From: Antilocapra americana | Taxonomy: Eukaryota; Chordata; Mammalia; Artiodactyla; Antilocapridae | Assembly: GCA_007570785.1 (NCBI GenBank) | Contig: ML661885.1 | Coordinates: 11,511,355-11,575,354, forward strand | Length of the DNA: 64,000 bases | Direction of reading: 5' to 3' | Shown: positions 55,090 through 64,000 of the stretch, piece by piece | Layout of the letters: every line of letters starts with the position of its first letter | Position numbering within the stretch: position 1 is the first letter of the stretch | Program-made: the position numbers and the translations under genes | The notes under the pieces: model-generated | What the model saw: only the letters and a program-made list of their open reading frames with translations | Databases searched by the model: none | What the model was told of the DNA's origin: nothing

Positions 55090-55600
55090 AAGAGAAAATG
55101 GGGAGTAGACACAAATTACTAATATTAGAGGTGAAAGAAGGTACATCATTATAGATCTAATGGCTATTGAAAGAATAATAAAGGATTTCTGTGAATAACT
55201 CTATGCCCACAAACTGGATAATCTAGATGAAATGAACCAATTCCTTGAAAGATATGTGTGTGTATAAGTAGCTTGTATCTGACTCTGAGACCCCATGGAT
55301 TGTAGCCTGCCAGACTCCTCTGTCCATGGGATTCTCCAAGCAAGAATGTTGGAGTGGATTACCATTCCTTTCTCCTTGGGATTTTCCTAACCCAATTTTT
55401 AAACTCATAAGAAGAAATGAACAATATGAATAGACCTATATTTATTAAAGATTAACTTAATAATTAATAACACCAGACCCAGATAGGATGACTAATAAAT
55501 TCAATCAAACATTTAAAGAAGAAACTATACTAATTCTTTACAGTTTCTTTCAGAGAACAGAAGCAGAGGGAATACTTTTTAAAAGATTAAATAATTATAA
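55090..55600 (+). mobile_element. Ancient L1 ORF2 fragment, split by a SINE
   Basis: The plus strand resembles the L1 RT N-terminal region: AGGATTTCTGTGAATAACTC, TATGCCCACAAACTGGATAA and TGAACCAATTCCTTGAAAG. After the SINE it continues with GAAATGAACAATATGAATAG, CACCAGACCCAGATAGG (the PGPDG region) and TCAATCAAACATTTAAAG. No frame is left. Confidence 0.65.
55248..55400 (-). mobile_element. Partial Bov-tA-type SINE nested in old L1
   Basis: Tail GTGTGTGTATAAGTAGCTTG at the left. It ends at TTGGGATTTTCCTAACCCA, so the tRNA-like head is missing (5'-truncated). Confidence 0.83.
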
Positions 55601-56899
55601 GCCATATTCAGTACTAGCATTCTGTAACTGGGCAAGTCTGTAAATACTTTTTATGATTTCCAGACATGTGCTTTCTCATAGAAAATTTCTCAACATGGCA
55701 TAAAAGATGTTTACTAATTGGCACAAATACTTTTACTTCTGTAAAAGAAAACCCAAAGTGGATAAACTTGTGTTTAGCAATTAGTGTTTCAATGTTTTAT
55801 CTTATTTGGAAATGATTTGGATATTTAATAATTTAGCTTAACTCATCACTTAACTGAACTTAGTAAAACTTTGATGTTCCAGGTTAGCAAAAGATTTGGG
55901 AAAACTATTTGAAAAGTTCACCTAAAAACTTTTTGTCCTACTTACATCTGTTCACAAAAACTTCATGAGACATTAAGCAAAGTCAGCCGTCATCCCAAGC
56001 TACTTTTTCTTGCTGACAAATTTAGTAGAGATAACATGAACTCATTTGATGTCTGCATTATATTCATCATTGAGAACTCTAAAGATATGCCTATTCTAAT
56101 AAAATCAACACAAACTAGCTTTAATTCTGAATATTTTCCTAGAGCATATGAACCTGAAAAGTATTTAGGTTAAATCTCTATTATATTTCTGAGAATTTTA
56201 TGACTGCTTAATTCTTATAAGTGCTTGAATTTCTTTAAGCCAATTAAATGGATCTGTTTTAAAAATTAATTTAAGTAATATCATCCAGAGGTTAAAAAAA
56301 TGCAACATATTTAACACATAAATGGATACACATATGCACACAGACACAGAGACTTTATAGTTCCATTTAAAAATTTCTACCTTGAATCAGGTACAATGAT
56401 ACAATGCTCACTAGTTACAAAAGGACAGTTGGAATAAGTTATCTGCTTTGATGGCTAAAGCTTTTTATTTTTGTATATAAATATTTGTGAAGACACAAGA
56501 TTTTTTATTTGCCTCAATTCCAAATGACCCTTTCACCTTTTATTCCCCTTTTGATAAGAATTATCTCCATGAAGTTTGTAGAATCTCAAAGGCATAAAGA
56601 AGGAATGTAAGTAACAGGCCTTTTAAGATAAATAGGGGAGGTTTTAGGATTGGTAGGATTAGGTGAACTTTGACTTGCCTCTAGAACTGCATTTCTGGTT
56701 CTGCAAATATTTGTAAGATAGAGACATTTGCTTTTAATTCCTCTAAGAACTGAGTCGTAGCCTAGATGGTTAAGGACTGACACAACCCATCCACCTTTTC
56801 CTCTGGGTACATTTAGAATAAAGGAAAAGGCCTAAAAGAAAATTTCTATCAGGCCCTAAATATTAGCTTCTAATTTGGCCAAATTTCTTATAGAGTTAT
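55601..56899. other. No gene seen
   Basis: Unique AT-rich sequence. The 65-residue minus ORF at 56586-56783 has no recognisable domain. Confidence 0.42.
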
Positions 56900-57097
56900 T
56901 CATCATCATTCAGTCACTCAGTTGTGTCTGACTCTTTGCCACCCCATGGACACCAGGCTTCCCTGTCCTTCGCTGTCTCCCAGAGTTTACTCAAACTCAT
57001 GCCCATTGAATCAGTGATGCCATCCAACCATCTCATCCTCTATCATCCCCTTCTCCCTCTGCCCTCAATCTTTCCAAGCATCAGGGTCTTTTCCTTT
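56900..57097 (-). mobile_element. BovB LINE 3'-end fragment
   Basis: CATCATTCAGTCACTCAG, ATTGAATCAGTGATGCCATC, CAACCATCTCATCC and TTCCAAGCATCAGGGTCTTTT match the copy at 28613-28998. 5'-truncated. Confidence 0.87.
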
Positions 57098-57234
57098 CAA
57101 ATATCTTGTCACCTTTCAGCTTGGACAAAGAGTGAATATTTCTGACAGTATTAAATCCATGGACTAAAAGGCTTCCTCAAAGAGGTGCAAAAGTTACTAC
57201 CTTCCTCAAATCCAGTGCATGCTTATATTCTTAA

Positions 57235-57420
57235 TTACTCATTCATGTTACAACCCCATGGTCTACAGTCCACCAGACTTCTCCGTCTATGGGATTTTTC
57301 AAGTAAGAATCCTGGAGTGAGTTGCCATTTTCTCCTCCAGACTCAGGGATCAATCTGTGTCTCCGAGGTCTCCTGCATTGGCAGATGGATTCTTTACCAC
57401 TGAGCCACCTGGGAAGCCTC
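57235..57420 (-). mobile_element. Bov-tA-type SINE, tail-side shortened
   Basis: It begins in the ACCCCATGGTCTACAGTCC block, and the CTCAGTCGTG tail is eroded. The head is clear (CACCTGGGAAGCC). Confidence 0.83.
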
Positions 57421-57554
57421 TCCCAAAATCCAGAGCCACTCCCAAAGATAGCCAAAAGCAGGAACATACATGTTGCAGGCAGGCAGAAATCCGAGCCAAA
57501 CTCTTTAAGACACAAAATGAGACAAACTAGAAGACAATACCCTATCCCTAGGAG

Positions 57555-57760
57555 AGTGTGCACTCAGTGGTGTCTGACTGTTTGAGACCTCATGGACTGG
57601 AGCCCTCCAGGCTCCTCTGTCCATGGAATTCTTCCAGCAAGAATTCTAGAGTGGATTGCCATTTCCTTCTCCAGAGGATCTTCCTGACCCAAGGATTGAA
57701 CCCAAGTCTCCTGCACTCCAGGCAGATTCTTTACCACTTTTGCCATTGGAGAAGCCATCC
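57555..57760 (-). mobile_element. Bov-tA-type SINE
   Basis: Tail GTGCACTCAGTGGTGTCTG and a body with all the usual blocks. The head is diverged (CATTGGAGAAGCC). Confidence 0.88.
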
Positions 57761-57944
57761 ATAGGAGAGGAAGAATCAAAACCAATGAGTCAGACTGGGA
57801 AAGGAAGGGACATGGTGAAATTTTATTTTCCTTTCTCAACTGGGTGCTTTGGAGAAATTTGGGAGACCTGATTCTGGTCAGAATTTTCACCTTATGTTGG
57901 CTACTGCCCATTACTTCAGGATCCCATTTACAGGTTCTGAGTGG

Positions 57945-58082
57945 GGTTTATTTTTTATTTTTGTTTTTTTTTAGACTGTGCCATATGGCACTTGTGATTT
58001 TAGTACCCTGACCAGGAATTGAGCCTGTGCTCCCTGCATTGGAAGCACAGCATTTTAACCATTGGACTGCTAGGGAAGTCTC
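57945..58082 (-). mobile_element. CHR-type SINE, short copy
   Basis: A T-rich tail, then AGACTGTGCCATATGGCAC, CCCTGACCAGGAATTGAGCC and CATTGGACTGCTAGGGAAGTC. The body is shortened. Confidence 0.78.
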
Positions 58083-58267
58083 TGAGAGGGGTTTAAAGTG
58101 CACTGTGTAGCTCTGATTTTATTAGAATTTGAATTTGACACTATTAGACTGTTATTAGTATTTGGCTTTATTAATTTTAATTTTAGTTTCCCCTTGGTTT
58201 TTTAAGGGAATAATGTAATAGCTTAAGTCACCAAGAAACAATTGTTGAATTAAATAAATTTGCACTG

Positions 58268-58338
58268 AAGTATTCCCTGGTGACTCAGACAGTAAAGAAT
58301 CTGCCTGCACTGCAAGAGACTGAGGTTCGATCTCTGGG
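58268..58338 (+). mobile_element. Bov-tA SINE head only (3'-truncated)
   Basis: It starts GTATTCCCTGGTGACTCAG and stops after GGTTCGATCTCTGGG. It retains only the tRNA-like part, with no BovB-like tail. Confidence 0.78.
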
Positions 58339-60779
58339 AAAGATAGAGATGATTTACAGTTGAATTTGACAATAGTAAGAACAGTGAGAACTTTGGAGCC
58401 TCAGATCCTGGTCTACAGGTTCCCTTAGTTGATGGTTTTCAAATTCTGTTGTATATATCATACGGAAAGTTGTTTGGGAAATTCAGATTTTACTTAACAG
58501 TCTATTCATAAGATTTAAACAAAATTATGGCTTGGAGTTAATTTGTATCGATCCTGATCATTGTTGAAGGTTTAGAAATGGAGTCTGGATCTTAGAATTG
58601 ATGCTTCTGAAGAGGAGCACAGATTCCATCATGACCTAGCTGAGGCTATTGATCTGTTTCTCTACTAACTACCTTTTTCTCAAGTGCTTGGAGAAAGGAC
58701 AATATGAAGGACTGTAGATCTATTTTACTTTGCTCCTCTTGATTCCAGTAAGAAAGAGAAATAAGTAAACAAGCCAAGAATTGTGCTACATACAGATTTA
58801 AAACATAAGTAGAAATCAAAAGGACAAATTTGATCAGTCTGGAATGAAGTCTCAGTTTCAGAAAGAAAACATATATCCCAACAGCTTTTAAATATTTATT
58901 GCAGTGAAAAAATAAGAATCTAATTATACATAGGCTTTCCAATAATCATAAGGAAAAAAAAGATAGATGGCAGTTAGAAAACAGTAAAAAAATGTTATAT
59001 TCATTATTTTTAATACCTGACTCTGGGGAAATTTTTCACATTCAAATTACAAAAATAATCATAAGAGTTAGAAGTGGGCAGACCCAGTTGTATAAGTCAG
59101 CATCTAGCTGGCAAAATCTGCATTGACTTGTCAACCCCAGATGGTAAGGGTAGACAGGAGCTGTACTGTGCTTACCTTCAGAACTGTTTTAAAGACTGGC
59201 TAAAGTTTTTAAATTGGCTTTTAAAATAAAAAAACCTATAAGAACACTGAGCATTATATATAACATCTGAAGGAGGATAAGCTTGCTTATTTCTCTTTCT
59301 GTTTCTTTTCCTTTGAGTTAAGTTCCATGGGACCAACTGAACCTTGTTTATTTAAAAGTGCTCACTGAGCTCATAAGAAATACAGAATGTGACAGAGCTC
59401 TCTTCTGAGAATCAGTGTGTGTCACTATTGGCCCAAGATATGTCGTCTTCGTGGCAAAAATAAAATACAATATCACCATTCCAGAAGAGAGAGAGAATTA
59501 AAGAGGACCTAAATACTTAGCATAAAATAGCTCCACATCACAGAAGGAAAATCTTTAACAGAAATAAAGTATTAGGATTTAGGAGCTGGTTTGGGTAGAT
59601 TGCAAGCAAGTCTGAGTTGTAAGAAATATTCACAAATTCTGTAGAGGAGGATATTGCTCTGGGAAAGAAGATTGTTAAGTCATTTAGATAATCTAGCAAG
59701 CCCCACTCCTTTCTCCAAAGTCATGAATTGTCATTACCTCTTTCTAATGTGTCTGATTTTAGATTTGAACAGGTATAACTGTTTCTAAGTGATTGTCTAA
59801 CTTAGGTGTGATTTCTGAGAATGATTTAAAAATTAGCAAAATATTTAGGCTTTAATATTCAAAAGTAATAAGACTTATGCTAATAAATGTGAAAATTAAG
59901 GTTTTTTTTTTTAAATGTTCATCTAATGTTATGTAGCTTTCTTGAAGAATTTTAGAAAAAAATGTTATAGCCTGTTTGGTAAAAAAATTAAAAATTTTGT
60001 ATGATGAAAATAGTGTTAGTGTTGAATTTAGTAAAATAAATGATAAGAATTTAGGATAATTTTAGTATGTAATATTATTTATTATTATAGTAATTATATT
60101 ATGCTAATATATAATAGATAAAATGAGAACATGATGATTTACATAAACAATTATGCAAATTTCAATGATCCTATTTTAGTAAATCTCAAAAAATCAGAAA
60201 TTTGTACCAGTTGTTTTATCATTATGGTACTTTGAAACTAAGAAACTCTATAAGCAACGTAGTAAGCAATTGTGATAATGAAAGTGGTGAGAGAATCCAT
60301 GAAAGAATTTAATGTTCATTTAATGCATGAAATTCTTATTATCCCAAACTTTCCTCTTTATGCCTTTTTTTTTTTAACCAGAGCTCCTCTTCATTATCTC
60401 TTCTATCAGTTAACACACAGAGTTCATAAACATAATTCAGATTCACTTCTGTAGTTTGTTAAATTCTCACAGATAAATGGTCAGAAAAAAGCTGGGGAGA
60501 GCAGAATAAAGGCTGTGTTGATTCAGAGCCAGAACTGATGTATATTGAACAATGAGGGCTCAGAAATCTAGTCTGTAAAGTGTTAAAACCAATGATCAAT
60601 TCAGTTAAAATTCCCAGTGAATGAGTTCAGCCAAATCGATCAATTCAGTGGCCTTATATGTTCTATTGAAACACACATATACATTGAGGCATGGATTTAG
60701 GTATTGATTTAAGAAGCACATAAACAGCATTCCTTTCTCCACAGCATTTTGAAGTTATGCTTGTTAAGAAGCACCAGCT
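58339..60779. other. No gene seen
   Basis: A long AT-rich stretch without a SINE or LINE that I can recognise. 60000-60130 is extremely AT-rich. ORFs of 98 residues (58646-58942, minus) and 60 residues (60272-60454) have no recognisable domain. Confidence 0.42.
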
Positions 60780-61005
60780 GGGTACCAAACATCACATTAG
60801 ATATTTAGAGACATTTTCTCTAATCCTCACAAACAATTCCTCCAAGTGGATGCTTTTAAGATTCATTTTGCAAGCGACAAATGAAGTTTAAGGAGACCAA
60901 GTAAGCTGCTTAAGCACCAAATACTCCTTAGTTGCACAGGTAAAATTTGAACCTTGCTCAATCTGACTTGAAAGCCCCAATCTTGCTACTATACAATGCT
61001 GCCTC
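60780..61005 (-). mobile_element. MIR-like remnant
   Basis: Inverted MIR order: CATCACATTAGATATTTAGAG, TAATCCTCACAAACAATTCC, AAGTAAGCTGCTTAAGCACC and CAGGTAAAATTTGAACCTTG. Diverged. Confidence 0.6.
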
Positions 61006-61030
61006 CCAGTTTTAAAACAAACTGTTGGTT

Positions 61031-61056
61031 CCATTGTGGAATTCCATTGTGGAATT
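61031..61056. repeat. 13 bp tandem duplication
   Basis: CCATTGTGGAATT occurs twice, back to back. Confidence 0.9.
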
Positions 61057-61564
61057 AGGCACATTTTTCAAATTCATTGTACTGCCTAATCTGTTTTAGG
61101 ATAAAAGGCTGATGAGTGCAGTAAGGCAAGATGTTTATAGAAATTAAAAAAAAAAAACTGTTAGGCAACAAAAATTTAAATAAAGCAAGTAGATAAATTG
61201 TTACCTATATTATTGAGATGAGATAAGTACCCTATTTTTAGGTTATGAGTATTGTAATTTAGATACTACAGTAGAAATCTGAAACCAATTAAATAATGAA
61301 TAACTTCAAAGTGAGACATTGGTTATTTAAATATACTTTTTCTAGCTGCATTTTAAGTAAAAATTTAGTTGCCATTGTGAAATGAAAACACTATGACAAG
61401 CATTATGAATTTTATAGGTATCTTGAGTCTAGTTATGACTGTGTTTCATATATGGGGGAGAAAAACTTGTTTCTAATTCTTATGGGTTTTATTTAAAATT
61501 CAAGTTCTATTTAGGTTTCTTCTCATAAACATGAACTTGTCAAAAATATTTAGTTGCTACCATT
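61057..61564. other. No gene seen
   Basis: Unique AT-rich sequence. Confidence 0.42.
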
Positions 61565-61755
61565 GAAAGTTTGTGTCTCCCCCAAATTTATATGTTGAAT
61601 CCTTAACCTCGAGGTGATGATATTAGGAGGTGAGGAACATTTAAGAAGTGATTAAATCATGAAGATGAAGCTTATTTTCAGATTGAATTGTTCTGATTTG
61701 ATAGTTGATCCAATAAGATGATGTTTCTGTCCTACCAGCTGAGCCCATGGAAACA
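61565..61755 (+). mobile_element. MLT1-type LTR, 5' part
   Basis: GAAAGTTTGTGTCTCCCCC, AAATTTATATGTTGAATCC, CGAGGTGATGATATTAGGAGG and AAGTGATTAAATCATGAAG follow the start of an MLT1-type MaLR LTR. The 3' part has decayed, and no viral genes are present. Confidence 0.75.
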
Positions 61756-62289
61756 AATGAAATGTGATGTTTAAATCCTTAAATTTCAGCACCTAACAGC
61801 ATCCCAGTTTCACTGAGCATCCTTGGGCAAGTTGTTTAATTACCCAGTGACTGGCGAATAAAAATACTGAAAATTTTGCAGCTCCCATACAAATCAGGAA
61901 GGAGCCCCGCAAGTAGAGGAATGTCCAGTGTATTTGCTGCTATATTTTTGTAAGCCTTTATTCATTTTTAAGCCTCTAATAAAAGATTTTTATTGAATAT
62001 TTTCTAAGGGCTTTCAGAGATTGAAGGAAATTATCATATAAGCAAATTAATTATATACAAAAACAGACTGCCTTGAAAAATCTTAGGAAAATAAGAATCA
62101 TCTAGACCTTATACACATTTGGCACATTTTTTTTTCCCTTTGGGGATATTAAAATAATGTGTTTGACACAATGACAACAGTAAAAACATTTTTAAGTGAT
62201 TTGGTTTAGAAAGGATTTTTCCTTTATGTGCTACTTCTGTAGATAAAATAGTTATAGAAATTGCCATGACAGAAAATCATGAGTTCCTG
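61756..62289. other. No gene seen
   Basis: Unique sequence. CCTTGGGCAAGTTGTTTAATTACC at 61819-61842 is a MIR-like word. Confidence 0.38.
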
Positions 62290-62291
62290 TT

Positions 62292-62488
62292 TGGCTTCCT
62301 TGCTGGCTCAGATGGTAAAGAATTTGCCTGCAATGTGAGGAAAACTGGATTTCATCCCTGGGTCAGGAAGATCCTCTGGAAAAGGGAATAGCTCCAGTAT
62401 TCCTGCCTGGAGAGTCCCATGGACAGAGGAGCCCGGCAGGCTACAGTACATAGGCTTGCAAAGAGCTGGACACAACAGCAATTTTCAC
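62292..62488 (+). mobile_element. Bov-tA-type SINE
   Basis: Head TGGCTTCCTTGCTGGCTCAG and a body with a small deletion before CTCCAGTATTCCTGCC. The tail ends CTGGACACAACAGC. Confidence 0.88.
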
Positions 62489-63308
62489 TATATAAGTAGT
62501 ATCAAGATTATCAATCATAATGTGACAATAATTTGAAACCCTTCTAGTATTTATTCTTGCTTAAATACCCTGTCTGATAATGTAATAGCAATAGGATTTA
62601 TTGGGCTTTATTTTGTTTTTATAGTCTGAGAAGTTTCACTTAAATGAGTCTTCTTTTTTAAAATGTCAACTTCCATGCTGGCATAAAATGAAGTATCTAG
62701 TGTGAGAAATGGGAATAGTGAAAAAATTATATTTCTCATTTCTATCCACATGTGAAAGCTTCTTGTTGATTCATTTGCTTGGCATACTGGACCTCCCAGG
62801 TACCCTTTGTAGTAAAATTAAAATCGTAATTATGTTCAGTTACTTGTTATGGTAATTACCCTTATAATTGGATCACAGTTTCTAAATGGCCTACATAAAC
62901 CGAATCAAACATATAACTATATTTAGTTTATCTCTATGTATGTCTTCTGTTATCTTCCTAATCACTGAACAGTCAATTTGTCTCACTGGTATAAAATAAA
63001 TATTTTAGATCAAATCAGATTATATATATTATTTCTATAAAACAAAGAACACTAATATTTCAGAATAAGAATCAAAATTCACAGAGTATGTATTTATTTC
63101 AATTGCAAATGTTAGTGCTTAAAACTGAGTATGAACTACCTAAAAAGAAAAGCAAATGACTGGGTATCAATGCCATCATGTATTACGTTTCAGTAAATCT
63201 GTTTTCAGGAAAGAGCATTTAAGTTTTAAAGTTAACATTTTTTTCAGAATGTTAATATAATAGTCTATATTCTTACTTAAAACCAGAAATTCTATAATAT
63301 TTAAATGC
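62489..63308. other. No gene seen
   Basis: Unique AT-rich sequence. Confidence 0.42.
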
Positions 63309-63309
63309 T

Positions 63310-63522
63310 TTGTGTTCTTAGTCACTCTGTCGTGTCTGACTCTTTACGACCCCATGGACTGCAGCCTACCAGACTCCTCTGTCCATGGAATGTTCCAGGC
63401 AAGAATACTGGAGTGGATTGCCATGCCCTCCTCCAGGGGATCTTCCCAGCCCAGAGATCAAACCCAGGTCTCCCACATTGCAGGCAGATTTTTTTACCAT
63501 CTGAGCCCCCAGGAAAGCCCAT
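63310..63522 (-). mobile_element. Bov-tA-type SINE
   Basis: Tail GTTCTTAGTCACTCTGTCGTG at the left and head CCCCCAGGAAAGCCC at the right. Full-length. The 107-residue plus ORF starting at 63305 is a reading of the SINE and its flank. Confidence 0.92.
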
Positions 63523-64000
63523 AACATCTAAATCATGCCATATAAAAGCTAGGAAAAGAAATGAAATTTTGGAAAGAGTAACTTATGACTTGAAATATGG
63601 TAATTATATAACAATAACAAAAAGTTAGATAAAGAAATAGTTAAGACTCCTTGAGAAAATCTTATTTACAAGCTAACTCTGGTTACCAATGCAAACTATT
63701 TTATTTTGCAGAAGTCAGAGAGAAAGTAGTTTCACTGCAAATAAATTCTGTGATCCTTTTAAGAGATCAGTTGATGTGCACATCAGAAAAAATGAATTCT
63801 AGACTAAGGTAGTTATAATTTAACAAAGCAGTGTTTATATTCTGTGTTAAGTCACCAAACATATTTCTTCTTCTAGACTGTTAAGCCAAAAGATGAATCA
63901 TCCTAAGATCTTTATACCTTATTACCTTTTCTACTGGTGCAGACATTTGTATTTGGTGTTGTCTTTCTTAGGAATTTTAAGAGCGTTGTTACAAGAATGA
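63523..64000. other. No gene seen
   Basis: Unique AT-rich sequence to the end of the window. Confidence 0.42.

Noticed and set aside
1..64000. A CRISPR array, prokaryotic operon, toxin or phage-type system
   Set aside because: No regular spacer-repeat array exists. The only dispersed repeats are eukaryotic retroelements, and no bacterial-type gene was seen.

Overview
This is vertebrate nuclear DNA from a ruminant, most likely a bovid. The evidence is the repeat content: about forty SINEs with a tRNA-like head beginning GGGCTTCCC and a BovB-derived tail, several BovB (RTE-type) LINE fragments, and a bovine-type L1. Species cannot be settled from this window. Base composition is AT-rich throughout, and there is one assembly gap of exactly 400 N (49680-50079).

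I found no host protein-coding gene, no intact host RNA gene and no prokaryote-like system. The window reads as intergenic or deep intronic sequence. Nearly every long ORF lies in, or antisense to, a transposable element.

Layout. 1-22000: unique AT-rich sequence with scattered SINEs, L1 3' ends near 2.6-3.1, 3.3-3.9 and 19.2-19.6 kb, old L1 pieces near 10.3-11.3 and 14.0-15.0 kb, MER5A-like and MIR-like remnants, an MLT1-type LTR at 16.05-16.4 kb and a palindromic mariner element at 20.87 kb. 22017-27461: a 5.4 kb L1 on the minus strand with both ends present, a 14 bp target-site duplication, an intact ORF1, and an ORF2 broken only by two single-base homopolymer changes. 27.7-37 kb: an MLT1-type LTR, BovB 3' ends, dense SINEs (including an inverted pair at 31.86-32.35 kb) and a truncated 5S rRNA retropseudogene with a target-site duplication at 34.6 kb. 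38.6-41.5 kb: a pair of diverged direct repeats on either side of a BovB endonuclease fragment. 42-49.7 kb: mostly unique, with CHR-type SINEs. After the gap, 50080-50126 is the extreme 5' end of a second L1, so the gap probably hides a minus-strand L1. 50-64 kb: unique AT-rich sequence with more SINEs, BovB ends and old repeats.

The genes that can be read here belong to mobile elements. L1 supplies an RNA-binding ORF1 protein and an endonuclease/reverse transcriptase. BovB supplied the machinery whose 3' tail the Bov SINEs copy. L1-type machinery explains the 5S insertion and, by family knowledge, probably the CHR SINEs. The observations most worth following are the near-intact L1, the hidden L1 at the gap, the tailless 5S retropseudogene and the unidentified direct repeat pair.
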